Source: Pontibacter qinzhouensis (lineage in GTDB: Bacteria; Bacteroidota; Bacteroidia; Cytophagales; Hymenobacteraceae). Taken from it: a stretch of 64,000 nt of DNA. The notes beneath the pieces are model-generated. The model saw nothing but the letters and a program-made list of their open reading frames with translations, was not told the DNA's origin and made no database searches. Positions 17,061 through 26,175 of this stretch are shown one piece after another. Position 1 is the first letter of the stretch; every line of letters begins with the position of its first letter. The stretch covers positions 1-64,000 of the forward strand of contig NZ_VRTY01000005.1 in assembly GCF_008017455.1 (NCBI RefSeq), given 5' to 3'. The translations under genes and the position numbers were made by a program.

Positions 17061-18071
17061 TTACAGTTTTTGTAGAAAGTCCAGCGTGTCTATGCCATCA
17101 GCATAATCCCAGGGCATGGGGCACTGCGCCTCGCCAAACGGAATGCTGCCTTCCAGCCAGCCGTGGGCTGCCACAATACATTGCGTTTTGTCTTTTACGG
17201 CCGCCAGCTTCTGCCGCAGGTCTGCCAGGGAGGTAAAGGTTTCGTAGAACAGCACCGAAATAGGAGATACCAGCTGATCGCTCTCCCTTACCAGCATAAA
17301 ACCGTTATCGAAATGGGGTACCCGGTTCACCAGCAGAATTGATTTGTTGTAGTCGTAGTTGTTCTGGTATTTGTGGTGATTCAGCAGCTTTTCACGGTCG
17401 GTGTTTGCCTCGAAAAACTTGTCGAAGGTGTAGCCTTCGGGCACAAATACTTTGGATACGTTGCGGCAGCCCAGTCCATAGTAACGCGAAATGTCTTCTC
17501 CGAGCGCATGTAAATCGTCTTTCTCTTCGTGGCCGGTTAATATACCGATGCTGGTGCGGTTCTTCCGGATAATGTGCGGTCGGCTGGCAAAATAATACTC
17601 AAAGTAGCGGGAGGTGTTGTCGGAGCCGGTGGCAATAATGGCATCTGAGTCGTTTAACCTTTCTACAAACTGAATATAGGGTGCAAAAGCAGGCTCGATC
17701 CGGATCAGCATCTGGGCCAGCCGGGTTAGCAGCACCTCATCGTCGGAGCTTCGCTTTGCCAACAGGTAGTGGCCGCTTATCAAAACCGACAGGAAATCGT
17801 GGAAGCCAACCATCGGAATATTACCGGCCATTACAACGCCAACTTTTTTTGGTTCCAGGTGGTTAAGCTTGTAGGGGTAGAGCCACTCCCGCAGATATTG
17901 CTCATCTAAAAAGGCGGTTATCCCGTTTAAAGCACAGGATACGTTTTCTTCATCGAACCAGGAGTTTATAGATGAGGCAGCAAACGCCAGCGCCTGACGT
18001 TCTTCAGGGGGCATGTTTCGCAGTTTATTTCCTAGTTGGATGAAGGCCGCAATCCTGTTTTCTAATATCAT
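17061..18071 (-). CDS. Acyl-CoA reductase (LuxC-like)
   Basis: 336 residues. It belongs to the LuxC/acyl-CoA reductase branch of the aldehyde dehydrogenase fold. Visible are the nucleotide-binding stretch VGVVMAGNIPMVGFHDFLS, the ATGSDNTSRYFEYYF segment, and the likely catalytic cysteine in YYGLGCRNVSKVFVP (near residue 205). The family reduces acyl-CoA to the aldehyde with NADPH. The gene is divergent from a dicluster ferredoxin, a pairing I recall as frequent in Bacteroidota. The physiological acyl substrate is unknown here. Confidence 0.88.
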   Translation of the reverse strand: MILENRIAAFIQLGNKLRNMPPEERQALAFAASSINSWFDEENVSCALNGITAFLDEQYLREWLYPYKLNHLEPKKVGVVMAGNIPMVGFHDFLSVLISGHYLLAKRSSDDEVLLTRLAQMLIRIEPAFAPYIQFVERLNDSDAIIATGSDNTSRYFEYYFASRPHIIRKNRTSIGILTGHEEKDDLHALGEDISRYYGLGCRNVSKVFVPEGYTFDKFFEANTDREKLLNHHKYQNNYDYNKSILLVNRVPHFDNGFMLVRESDQLVSPISVLFYETFTSLADLRQKLAAVKDKTQCIVAAHGWLEGSIPFGEAQCPMPWDYADGIDTLDFLQKL

Positions 18072-18096
18072 ACTTATAGGTAATTTGAAATTTTAT

Positions 18097-18126
18097 TTGA
18101 AAGGATACTTAATGTTGTTAATTTTG
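18097..18126 (+). promoter_or_regulatory. Ferredoxin promoter, TTG and TAATTTTG
   Basis: TTG (18097-18099), a 19-base spacer, then TAATTTTG (18119-18126) fits the Bacteroidota -33/-7 pattern well. Transcription would start near 18131, ~50 bases before the ferredoxin ATG. Confidence 0.7.
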
Positions 18127-18144
18127 TTGTTGAATTAACAGTAA

Positions 18145-18537
<393 letters not shown>

Positions 18538-18557
18538 TCTGAACTGCTTTTGCTACA

Positions 18558-18588
18558 AAGCCTGCCTCTTTCGGGGTGGGCTTTTTTT
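18558..18588 (+). terminator. Ferredoxin terminator
   Basis: AAAGCCTGCCTC pairs with GGGGTGGGCTTT (with G-T pairs) around a short loop and is followed by a run of seven T. It lies 20 bases past the ferredoxin stop. Confidence 0.85.
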
Positions 18589-18623
18589 ATGTTTGAGGCC
18601 GCCTAAATTAGTCGCTGTTTGTA

Positions 18624-18680
18624 AATTATTCTAATGAAAACAGCCTTCCGAAGCTTTTTGCTCCTTTTTTGATCAAGGGT
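18624..18680 (+). repeat. 57-base element, copy 6
   Basis: Plus-strand, 57 bases, close to consensus: AATTATTCTAATGAAAA, CAGCCTTCCGAAGC, TTTTTG, end GATCAAGGGT. Confidence 0.9.
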
Positions 18681-18757
18681 AGCTGCGTATTCTGCTGCAG
18701 ATTTCCAACGCTGTTCGGAGGTACTGTCATAAAAAGCAGTATCGGAAAGGTAGTCAT

Positions 18758-18838
18758 TCCCAACCCAACCATTTAACAATTAAGCCATTTAACAATTCAA
18801 CAACCAGTAATTAGCAACCATTCAACAATCAGCGACCA
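18758..18838. repeat. CCATTTAACAATTCAACA-type low-complexity tract
   Basis: About 80 bases built from variants of CCATTTAACAATT, CAACCAGTAATTAG and CATTCAACAATCAG. It abuts the left end of the next 57-base element. Similar tracts adjoin other copies at 8832, 27193, 41599, 45783, 49712 and 57289. Confidence 0.6.
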
Positions 18839-18895
18839 AATTATTCTAATGAAAATGGCCTTCCGAAACTTTTTGCTCGTTTTTATGCCAAGGGT
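18839..18895 (+). repeat. 57-base element, copy 7
   Basis: Plus-strand, 57 bases, core GGCCTTCCGAAAC, end TGCCAAGGGT. It is 215 bases downstream of copy 6 and in the same direction, between the ferredoxin gene and valS. Confidence 0.9.
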
Positions 18896-18994
18896 AGCCG
18901 CTTTTCCTGCTGCAGGTTTCCGACATAGAAAGTCTTGCATTCCGTCTCCTGATACTTGTTTTCTTTTCCTTACTCATTAAACAATTAAAATTCC

Positions 18995-19002
18995 TAATTT
19001 TG
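18995..19002 (+). promoter_or_regulatory. valS promoter, -7 element TAATTTTG
   Basis: Consensus TAnnTTTG box 25 bases before the valS ATG. An AGGAG Shine-Dalgarno sequence lies between them at about 19014. Confidence 0.6.
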
Positions 19003-19027
19003 CAAACCCATTTTAGGAGAGAATAAG

Positions 19028-21652
19028 ATGTCTGTTTCAACGAAATATAACCCCAGAGAGGTAGAGCAGAAGTGGTTCGATAGCTGGATGCAGCGCGGCT
19101 TCTTCAGTTCAAAGCCCAACCCGAAAAAAGAGCCTTATACCATTGTTATTCCGCCGCCAAACGTAACCGGCGTACTGCACATGGGCCACATGCTCAACAA
19201 CACCATACAAGATGTACTCATCAGGCGTGCCCGCATGCAGGGCAAAGAGGCTTGTTGGGTGCCCGGCACCGACCATGCCTCCATTGCCACAGAGGCAAAG
19301 GTAGTGGCCATGCTCAAGGAGAAGGGAATTGAGAAAAGCGACCTCACCCGCGAGGAGTTCCTGAAGCACGCCTGGGAGTGGAAAGAAAAGTACGGTGGCA
19401 TTATTCTGGAGCAGCTCAAAAAACTGGGCGCCTCCTGCGACTGGGACCGCACCCGCTTTACGATGGAAGAAGACATGAGCGCCGCCGTAATTGAGGTGTT
19501 CGTAGACCTGTACCGTAAAGGCAAAATTTACCGCGGCGTACGCATGGTTAACTGGGACCCGAAAGGCGGCACTGCCCTTTCTGACGAAGAAGTAATTCCG
19601 AAAGATACCATGGCCAAAATGTACCACCTGCAGTACGAGGTGGTAGGCCAGGAGGGGCAATTTATAACTATTGCTACTTCCCGCCCCGAAACCATTATGG
19701 CCGACGTAGCCGTGGCTGTTAACCCCAACGACGAACGCTACAAGCAGCTGCACGGTCAGAAGGTGCGCATTCCGCTGCTTGGCCGCGAAATTCCAATTAT
19801 TCTGGATGAGTACGTGAGCATCGACTTTGGTACCGGTGCTCTCAAAGTAACACCAGCCCACGACCTGAATGACTACGAACTTGGCCAGAAGCACAAGCTG
19901 CCAACTATTGATATTCTGGACGATGCCGGTTTCCTGAACGAAAAGGCGCAGCTATATGTGGGGCAGGACCGCTTTGCCGCCCGCCGCAACATCGTAAAGG
20001 ATCTGGAAGAAGCAGGCTTGCTTGTTAAAGTGGAAGAGTACGCCAGCGTGCTGCAAACATCAGAGCGAACCGGCGCTGTAATTGAGCCGCGTTTGTCGAT
20101 GCAGTGGTTCTGTAAAATGGACGATATGGCAAAACCAGCCAAGGAAGCCGTGATGGAAGATGAAATTCGACTGCACCCGCCTAAGTTCAAGAACATGTAC
20201 CGCTCCTGGATGGAGAACATCCGCGACTGGTGTATTTCGCGACAGCTGTGGTGGGGACAGCAAATACCTGCTTACTACCTGCCCGATGGCTCGTATGTAG
20301 TAGCAACCACAGCCGAAGAAGCGTTGCGCCTGGCCCGCCAGCAAGCTGGTAATGAAGGGTTGCAGGCATCGGATCTGCGGCAGGACGAAGATGTGCTCGA
20401 TACCTGGTTTTCTTCGTGGTTGTGGCCAATCTCTGTTTTCAATGGCTTCAAAGACCCGGATAACAAAGATATTCTGTACTACTACCCGACCAACGACCTG
20501 GTAACGGCTCCTGAAATCCTGTTTTTCTGGGTGGCACGTATGATTATGGCTGGTTACGAGTTCCGTAACGAGCCGCCGTTCAAAAACGTGTACCTGACAG
20601 GCATTGTGCGCGATGCGCAGGGCCGTAAAATGTCGAAGCAACTGGGCAACTCCCCGGACCCGCTCGACCTGATAGACCAGTATGGTGCCGACGGTGTGCG
20701 TACCGGTATGCTTTTCAGCTCGCAGGCCGGTAACGACCTGATGTTCGATGAGAAACTGATAGAGCAGGGCCGTAACTTCAGCAACAAGATCTGGAATGCT
20801 TTCAGGTTGATAAAAGGTTGGGAAGTAGACGAAAACCTGCCTTGTCCGAACGAAACGGCCATGAAATGGTACGAGTCGCGGTTCAACGAGGCGTTTGTGC
20901 AGATCGAGGATCATTTCAGTAAATTCCGTATTTCGGATGCGCTACTGGCGGTGTACAAGCTGGTATGGGACGATTTCTGCTCCAACTACCTCGAGATGAT
21001 TAAGCCAGCGTACCAGCAGCCAATTGATGCGCGAACCCTGGTTACTACCATCGATTTTCTGGAGAAGAACCTGAAGGTGCTGCACCCGTTCATGCCATTT
21101 ATTACCGAAGAGCTGTGGCATGAGCTAAAGGAGCGCAAAGAGAAAGAATACCTGATTGTAGCTGCCTGGCCGAAGAAAGATAAATTTGACAAAAATATTA
21201 TCGACCAGATGGAAGTAGTGCTGAAAGTGGTAGCTGCTATCCGGAACGTACGTAATTCCAAAAATATTCCGAATAACAAGCAGTTGGCGCTGTCGGTGAA
21301 GGTGATGGGGCAACATGATTATGAACCGTTCCTGCCGATCATCAGTAAGCTAGGCAACATGAGCGAGATCAGCTTTGTACAGGAAAATCTGGAAGGTGCC
21401 ATTAGCTTTGTAGAGGCCGGAGACGAGTTCTTTATTCCGATGGATGGTAACATTGATGTGGAAGCAGAGCGCGAGCGGCTGGTAAAGGAGCTGGAGTATA
21501 CCCAAGGCTTCCTGAACTCAGTGGCGAAAAAGCTCAGCAACGAGCGTTTCGTAAATGGAGCACCAGAAGCAGTTATCAGCAACGAACGCAAAAAGCAAGC
21601 CGACGCAGAAGCCAAGATAAAAGCCCTGGAGCAAAGCCTGGCCTCGCTGTAG
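19028..21652 (+). CDS. valS: Valine--tRNA ligase
   Basis: 874 residues, typical for bacterial ValRS. The HIGH motif is in [14 protein letters not shown] (near residue 45-55), the KMSKS motif in [16 protein letters not shown] (near 533). The CP1 editing domain with [18 protein letters not shown] is present (near 215), as are the anticodon-binding helical domain (~600-750) and the C-terminal coiled-coil arm (~805-870). It charges tRNA-Val. A consensus promoter and AGGAG support the start. A strong 16-base-stem terminator follows. Confidence 0.98.
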   Translation: MSVSTKYNPREVEQKWFDSWMQRGFFSSKPNPKKEPYTIVIPPPNVTGVLHMGHMLNNTIQDVLIRRARMQGKEACWVPGTDHASIATEAKVVAMLKEKGIEKSDLTREEFLKHAWEWKEKYGGIILEQLKKLGASCDWDRTRFTMEEDMSAAVIEVFVDLYRKGKIYRGVRMVNWDPKGGTALSDEEVIPKDTMAKMYHLQYEVVGQEGQFITIATSRPETIMADVAVAVNPNDERYKQLHGQKVRIPLLGREIPIILDEYVSIDFGTGALKVTPAHDLNDYELGQKHKLPTIDILDDAGFLNEKAQLYVGQDRFAARRNIVKDLEEAGLLVKVEEYASVLQTSERTGAVIEPRLSMQWFCKMDDMAKPAKEAVMEDEIRLHPPKFKNMYRSWMENIRDWCISRQLWWGQQIPAYYLPDGSYVVATTAEEALRLARQQAGNEGLQASDLRQDEDVLDTWFSSWLWPISVFNGFKDPDNKDILYYYPTNDLVTAPEILFFWVARMIMAGYEFRNEPPFKNVYLTGIVRDAQGRKMSKQLGNSPDPLDLIDQYGADGVRTGMLFSSQAGNDLMFDEKLIEQGRNFSNKIWNAFRLIKGWEVDENLPCPNETAMKWYESRFNEAFVQIEDHFSKFRISDALLAVYKLVWDDFCSNYLEMIKPAYQQPIDARTLVTTIDFLEKNLKVLHPFMPFITEELWHELKERKEKEYLIVAAWPKKDKFDKNIIDQMEVVLKVVAAIRNVRNSKNIPNNKQLALSVKVMGQHDYEPFLPIISKLGNMSEISFVQENLEGAISFVEAGDEFFIPMDGNIDVEAERERLVKELEYTQGFLNSVAKKLSNERFVNGAPEAVISNERKKQADAEAKIKALEQSLASL

Positions 21653-21671
21653 ACTACTTTAATTTTGATAG

Positions 21672-21716
21672 AACGGCAGCGGCCGCTTTCGAAAGGGAGC
21701 GGCCGCTGCCGTTAAA
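21672..21716. terminator. valS terminator, long GC-rich hairpin
   Basis: AACGGCAGCGGCCGCT and AGCGGCCGCTGCCGTT are perfect complements around a short loop, followed by AAAAAGTTTTTA. This is one of the strongest hairpins in the window, 20 bases past the valS stop. Confidence 0.85.
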
Positions 21717-21726
21717 AAGTTTTTAT

Positions 21727-21760
21727 GACCTCGCAGTGTGCGCAGCTCCTGCGAGTGTCT
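21727..21760. repeat. 34-base REP-like palindrome, copy 2
   Basis: GACCTCGCAGTGTGCGCAGC followed by TCCTGCGAGTGTCT. It faces an inverted copy at 21846-21879 across 85 bases, a pair arrangement like bacterial BIMEs. Confidence 0.8.
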
Positions 21761-21793
21761 TGTCTGCAATAAAACTTAGGTTGAGCTAACTCC

Positions 21794-21845
21794 AATTATT
21801 TAAATGGAAACATCCTTCCAACTCTATTTTCAGTTGCTGCTCCTC
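21794..21845 (+). repeat. 57-base element, copy 8, 3' end lost
   Basis: The left 28 bases match (AATTATTTAAATGGAAA, CATCCTTCCAA). The right end lacks CAAGGGT and instead runs into the inverted REP-like palindrome at 21846. Confidence 0.65.
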
Positions 21846-21879
21846 AGACACTCGCAGGAGCTGCGCACACTGCGAGGTC
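21846..21879. repeat. 34-base REP-like palindrome, copy 3 (inverted)
   Basis: AGACACTCGCAGGAGCTGCG then CACACTGCGAGGTC. It is the reverse complement of copy 2. Confidence 0.8.
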
Positions 21880-21897
21880 TCTGTTGCTGATGCGCTT

Positions 21898-21955
21898 AAT
21901 TATTCTAATGAAATGTGCCTTCCGAAGACTAAAAGAGCCTGTTGATGCCAAGGGT
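21898..21955 (+). repeat. 57-base element, copy 9
   Basis: Plus-strand, 58 bases, core GCCTTCCGAAGA, end TGCCAAGGGT. Its end is 25 bases from the stop of the convergent YjbR gene. Confidence 0.85.
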
Positions 21956-21980
21956 TTACATGTTGAACTCCCGAAGGGCT

Positions 21981-22334
21981 TCAGGATATCCTTTCCAGTT
22001 CCTGCTGTTTTTTCTTAGGCAGTTTTGCCCGCACCAGGTTGTATGACTTGTTAATACACTGCTGCCATTCCTGTTGCTGCAGGCGGTTCAGGTTATCGAA
22101 GGCTACCCACTTATAGCGGGCCAGGTAAGGAGCCGGGGCAAAACCTTCGCGTTCGCAAAAGGCATCGAATTCCTCGTCCGGAACTTTAAAAGAGCCGGTT
22201 ATCGGGTTCTCTTCAAAGCCAAGCACCAGGAACATTTTTTCCGCTACACAGAAGCAAAGGTCTTTTTCCCATTTAATATCCTGCGTTACACCCGGCAGTT
22301 GCTGGCAAAGGTGTTCTACTTGTTCAAGTGTCAT
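21981..22334 (-). CDS. MmcQ/YjbR family protein
   Basis: 117 residues, the normal length of this family. It begins with a short helix containing QQLPGVTQDIKWEKDLCFCVAEKMF, then SFKVPDEEFDAFCEREGF and APYLARYKWVAF, all in the family order of the double-wing YjbR fold. A DNA-binding role has been suggested for the fold but is not established. It is the last of a minus-strand pair with the 2-hydroxyacid dehydrogenase (gap 6 bases), so the two are probably one transcript. Confidence 0.88.
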   Translation of the reverse strand: MTLEQVEHLCQQLPGVTQDIKWEKDLCFCVAEKMFLVLGFEENPITGSFKVPDEEFDAFCEREGFAPAPYLARYKWVAFDNLNRLQQQEWQQCINKSYNLVRAKLPKKKQQELERIS

Positions 22335-22340
22335 GGTAGC

Positions 22341-23336
22341 TTAGTTACTGATGCTTTTGTCTTTTTTGTAAACTTCGGGGTTGATGCAGTGTGGCAGTCG
22401 TTTGCCGTGTAAGCCAGCGATGATATTCATGGCGGCCAGCCGGGCCATGTCGTTGCGGGCCTGCACGGTGGCAGAACCAATATGCGGCAAAACGGCAGCA
22501 TTTGGCATCGAGAGCAACGGGTTGTCCGGCTTCATCGGTTCTGGGTTAGTTACGTCCAGGCCGGCTCCCCAGATCCAGCCTTCGTTCAGTGCCTGTATCA
22601 GGTCCTGTTCCTGGTGTATTTTGCCACGTGCCGTGTTTATAAAAATGGAAGAAGGTTTCATTTTGCGAAAAACATCGGCATTGAATTTACCTTCGGTTTC
22701 GGGGCTTAGCGCCACATGCACCGACAGCACATCGCTCTGTGCCAGCAGTTCCTCGAAACTAACTCTCTGCGCCTGCAGCTCCTGCTCGGCCTGCACGTTG
22801 TGGGAGCGGTTGTGGTAAATGACCTTCATGTTATAGGCTCCACGGCAGCGCCGGGCAAGCTCCATCCCAATACGGCCGAGTCCAAAAATGCCAAGCGTTT
22901 TATTTTTCAGTTCCACGCCCAGGTTAAGTGTAGGGCGGTACGTCCCCCAGTCGCCACTTATAATGCGCTTGTGCATGTAAAAAGCTTTGCGCGACACAGC
23001 CAGCATTAGCAGAAAAGCCACATCGGCGGTAGCATCGCTGAGTACATCGGGTGTGTTGCCAAACGGAATGCCAAGGCGGGTTGATGCAGCTACATCTACG
23101 TTGTCGTAGCCTACTGAGAACTGCGCTATCACCTTCAGGTGCTGGCACTGCGTCAGGAAATGAGCATCCATTTTGTCGGAGCCCATGCACAGCAGCGCGT
23201 CGTGCTGTTTGGCCTGCTCTATAAGCTCCTGCTGCGTTATCTGCCTGTCTTCGGTCCAGACTGTTGTCTGCAGACCCGCCTGCTGTAGCAGTTGAAGCCC
23301 GGTGTCAGGAATAAGCCTCGAAACAAATACCTTCAT
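22341..23336 (-). CDS. D-2-hydroxyacid dehydrogenase (glyoxylate/hydroxypyruvate reductase type)
   Basis: 331 residues. It has the NAD(P)-binding GIFGLGRIGMELARR (near residue 150), the substrate arginine in INTARGKIHQ, the glutamate in DVTNPEPMKPDNPLL and the catalytic histidine in LPHIGSAT. This spacing fits the glyoxylate reductase/hydroxypyruvate reductase branch of the D-isomer-specific family. It reduces a 2-oxo acid with NAD(P)H in the cytoplasm. It lies 6 bases before the YjbR gene on the same strand. Confidence 0.9.
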   Translation of the reverse strand: MKVFVSRLIPDTGLQLLQQAGLQTTVWTEDRQITQQELIEQAKQHDALLCMGSDKMDAHFLTQCQHLKVIAQFSVGYDNVDVAASTRLGIPFGNTPDVLSDATADVAFLLMLAVSRKAFYMHKRIISGDWGTYRPTLNLGVELKNKTLGIFGLGRIGMELARRCRGAYNMKVIYHNRSHNVQAEQELQAQRVSFEELLAQSDVLSVHVALSPETEGKFNADVFRKMKPSSIFINTARGKIHQEQDLIQALNEGWIWGAGLDVTNPEPMKPDNPLLSMPNAAVLPHIGSATVQARNDMARLAAMNIIAGLHGKRLPHCINPEVYKKDKSISN

Positions 23337-23339
23337 TTT

Positions 23340-23400
23340 TTAATGTTGAATGAGAGATTGAGTGTATGAGTGAATTACACTTGCATTGAATCAATGATTC
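23340..23400. repeat. TTCACTCATTC-type low-complexity tract
   Basis: On the minus strand it reads as variants of ATTCACTCATACACTCAATC and CTCATTCAACATT, ending just before the dehydrogenase ATG. Tracts of the same kind occur at 12960-12992, 14709-14740 (reverse), 28019-28048 and 31566-31602. Confidence 0.5.
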
Positions 23401-23451
23401 AGCAAGCTAAGAAGCTAAACAAACAGCAAGAACTATCAACAATTTACAAGC

Positions 23452-24933
23452 TTACTGCTGTGCCAGTTCCGGTAAAGCTGCTTTTCTGGAGATGGCGAGC
23501 AAGCCCATAAAAGTTAGAAATCCGTTCAGAATCAGCACTTCAAAGCCAAAAACATAGCCATAGAACCACTCTACTGAATTATCGCTGATGATGTAGGTGA
23601 GGAGGGGAGCCATAATGCAAATGGCTGGAACAAATTTGTCTCGCACCACACGTTTGGTGTAAAGGCCAAAGGTGTAGAGCCCCAACAGCGGCCCATACGT
23701 ATAACCTGCTACCTTAAACACCGCATTAATAACGCTCTGGTCGTTGAGTATCTGAAACGCGATAATTACCAGTACCATCACCACTGAAACCCCAAAGTGC
23801 ACGACATAGCGGGTGCGTACCTTTTCTTTTTCTTCTTTGTTTTTGAAGTCCAGAAAATCGACGCAAAAGGAGGTGGTGAGGGCGGTGAGGGCAGAGTCGG
23901 CGGAGGCGTACGTAATGGCAATGATTCCCAGAATAAACACCACGCCCAGGAAGTAGGAAAAGTGGTTTAGCGCCAGGAATGGGAATACATCATCGCCAAC
24001 AATTTGTCCTTTGTCGTTTATCGGCAATGAGATTCCCATTTTCTCTGCATAAATGTACAGCAGCGCGCCCAGCGATAGGAACAGCATGTTGACGAACACC
24101 AGAATGATGCTGAACCAGAACATGTTTTTCTGCGCCTCGCCAATGTTTTTGCAGCTCAGGTTCTTCTGCATCATGTCCTGGTCCAGGCCCGTCATTACAA
24201 TGGCAATAAAGGCTCCGGAGAAGAATTGCTTCAGAAAATATTTGCTGTCTCTGAAATCCCAGAAAAATACCTGGGAGTATTTACTTTCGGTTACTGTGGT
24301 TACCAGCCCCTGAAACGAAAGATTCAGATCATCAGAAATCATGATAATACTGGTGACCACAGCCACGAGCATGGCAGTGGTCTGGAAGGTATCGGTCCAG
24401 ATAATGGTTTTCATGCCGCCCCGGAAGGTGTAGACCCAGATCAGCAGAATGGTAATGATAACAGACACGGAAAATGGAATGCCCAGGTCATCGAACACAG
24501 CCAGCTGCAGTACCCCCGCCACCAGAAACAGCCGGATAGAGGCACCCAGCGTGCGCGAGAGCAGGAAAAAGGCCGCTCCTGTTTTATACGACCAGTAACC
24601 GAAACGCTGCTCCAGGTAGGTATAAATAGACACCAGATTAAGCTTGTAGTAGAGCGGCATGAGCACCGTAGCAATAACCAGGTAGCCCAACAGGTAGCCC
24701 AGCACCAGCTGCAGGTACGAGAACTGCGCATTGGCCACCATGCCCGGAATGGAGATAAATGTAACCCCCGACAGCGACGTGCCGATCATGCCAAAGGCCA
24801 CCACATACCAGGGCGACTGGCGGTTAGCCAGAAAGAAAGTTTCGGAGTCGGAGTTCCTGCTGGTAATGAAGGAAATAACGATCAGGATGAAGAAGTAGGC
24901 TATTATTAAGCCTATAGTGAACATGGAAGACAT
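23452..24933 (-). CDS. Sodium:solute symporter family protein
   Basis: From the ATG at 24933 the protein has 493 residues; an in-frame ATG at 24987 would add 18 residues without family character. It has about 13 predicted membrane segments. The N-terminal ITSRNSDSETFFLANRQSPWYVVAFGMIGTSLSGVTFISIPG is the family signature around the first Na+-binding helix. It imports an organic solute driven by Na+. The substrate cannot be told from sequence. It shares direction with the metallo-hydrolase upstream (gap 73 bases). Confidence 0.92.
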   Translation of the reverse strand: MSSMFTIGLIIAYFFILIVISFITSRNSDSETFFLANRQSPWYVVAFGMIGTSLSGVTFISIPGMVANAQFSYLQLVLGYLLGYLVIATVLMPLYYKLNLVSIYTYLEQRFGYWSYKTGAAFFLLSRTLGASIRLFLVAGVLQLAVFDDLGIPFSVSVIITILLIWVYTFRGGMKTIIWTDTFQTTAMLVAVVTSIIMISDDLNLSFQGLVTTVTESKYSQVFFWDFRDSKYFLKQFFSGAFIAIVMTGLDQDMMQKNLSCKNIGEAQKNMFWFSIILVFVNMLFLSLGALLYIYAEKMGISLPINDKGQIVGDDVFPFLALNHFSYFLGVVFILGIIAITYASADSALTALTTSFCVDFLDFKNKEEKEKVRTRYVVHFGVSVVMVLVIIAFQILNDQSVINAVFKVAGYTYGPLLGLYTFGLYTKRVVRDKFVPAICIMAPLLTYIISDNSVEWFYGYVFGFEVLILNGFLTFMGLLAISRKAALPELAQQ

Positions 24934-25006
24934 AGATGCAGGAGAATCTTTGTACAGGCTGAAAAGGCCATTATACAAATATAGCAAAATATCGGTCTGT
25001 AAGAGC

Positions 25007-26026
25007 TTAGTTCACCAGCTCGCTTAAGAGCACAGGCTGGCCTATCGACGGAATTTGCAGCCCCTGCAGCATACCAGCCGATGCAATTTGCTCCAGCAGC
25101 CGGACCGGCTCCCCGGCAGGCTCATCCGATAGGTCGAAGGTGCCATAGTGCATGGGTATAAATGCGCCTCCACGGAGCAGGTTATAGGCTTTTACTGCTT
25201 CGTGTGGGTTCAGGTGGCTACGCTGCATCAGGAACGTAGGTTTGTAGGCGCCCACCGGCATAATGCAAATATCCATAGCCCCGAACAGCTCCTGTATTTC
25301 ATCGAAATGGCTGCCATAGCCTGTGTCGCCGGCAAAGTAAAGGAGCGTGCTGGCAGTTTTTATCACAAAGCTTCCCCAGAGCATTTTGTTCATGTCGAAG
25401 GCGGAGCGGCGGTGCCAGTGGGAGGCTGGCATAAAGTAAACTTCAATGCCAGCGGGTGCCAGGTCGTATTGCTGAAACCAGCCTGCCTCCTGGTAGGGCA
25501 GGCGGCGCTCTATGCCACGCAGCACATCGCCGGAGCCAAGTGGTGTTAAAGCCTTGATAGAAGGATTCTGGTTGAAGATGGCACGAATAGACTTTGTGTC
25601 CATGTGGTCGCGGTGCCCATGCGAGAGCAGTAGAAAATCGATGCCACACAAGTGTTCCGGCGGACAAGGCAGCCCCACCCTGCGTTTCAGCAAAGGCAGG
25701 TCGTACAGAACCGGGTCAGTCAGAAATGTTACGCCATTTAGCCGGATCAGAAAAGAAGCATGCCCGAGCCACACCACCATGTCGTCGGTGGAACTCAGGA
25801 AATCGGAGCCAAGGTGTACCTCTGGCACAAACATGTCGGCTTTTTTCTCGTCGCGTTGCGGGTTAGGAGAGAGTTTCCATTTCAACACATTGCTGAAGGC
25901 AGGCAAATACAGCTCATCGCCGTTGGCAAAGAGTCCGTCTATGATTTTGTTTCCTCTGTAACCAGGCTTTATCGTCTGTAATTTCTCATTTCTGACATGC
26001 CTGATTTTTCTGTTCTGCTGCTGCAA
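25007..26026 (-). CDS. MBL-fold metallo-hydrolase (NAPE-PLD/UlaG-like)
   Basis: 339 residues. The metal site is visible in LLLSHGHRDHMD (HxHxDH), with further ligands in YFAGDTGYG and MPMHYGTF-like IPMHYGTFD. The protein starts with a short basic segment and no signal peptide. The overall layout, with VWLGHASFLIRLNGVTFLTDP before the metal motif, matches the branch that includes NAPE-hydrolysing phospholipase D and UlaG-type lactonases. The substrate is unknown. It lies just upstream of the symporter gene on the same strand. Confidence 0.9.
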   Translation of the reverse strand: MQQQNRKIRHVRNEKLQTIKPGYRGNKIIDGLFANGDELYLPAFSNVLKWKLSPNPQRDEKKADMFVPEVHLGSDFLSSTDDMVVWLGHASFLIRLNGVTFLTDPVLYDLPLLKRRVGLPCPPEHLCGIDFLLLSHGHRDHMDTKSIRAIFNQNPSIKALTPLGSGDVLRGIERRLPYQEAGWFQQYDLAPAGIEVYFMPASHWHRRSAFDMNKMLWGSFVIKTASTLLYFAGDTGYGSHFDEIQELFGAMDICIMPVGAYKPTFLMQRSHLNPHEAVKAYNLLRGGAFIPMHYGTFDLSDEPAGEPVRLLEQIASAGMLQGLQIPSIGQPVLLSELVN

Positions 26027-26118
26027 GGTTGTCGTCAGTTAAGTCTGTAATTATAAGCTAAACGAGAGAATTGGTTAAACAGGTACATATGGGAGTTTAA
26101 GTTTGGCAGAAGGGGACA

Positions 26119-26155
26119 AAAAGAAGGCGCTTTCCTGTTACCAGAAAAGCGCCTT
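26119..26155 (-). terminator. Terminator of the outer-membrane protein gene
   Basis: AAGGCGCTTT (26124-26133) and AAAGCGCCTT (26146-26155) pair perfectly. On the minus strand the stem is followed by a T-rich run. It lies 21 bases past the stop of the minus-strand gene at 26176. Confidence 0.85.
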
Positions 26156-26175
26156 TTGCACGGAGATGATTGCGG

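Noticed and set aside
19109..20914. Long minus-strand frames opposite valS (261 and 284 codons)
   Set aside because: Antisense shadows of valS without family motifs.
24226..24909. 227-codon plus-strand frame opposite the symporter gene
   Set aside because: Antisense shadow; rich in Gln/His/Arg as expected from reversed membrane codons.
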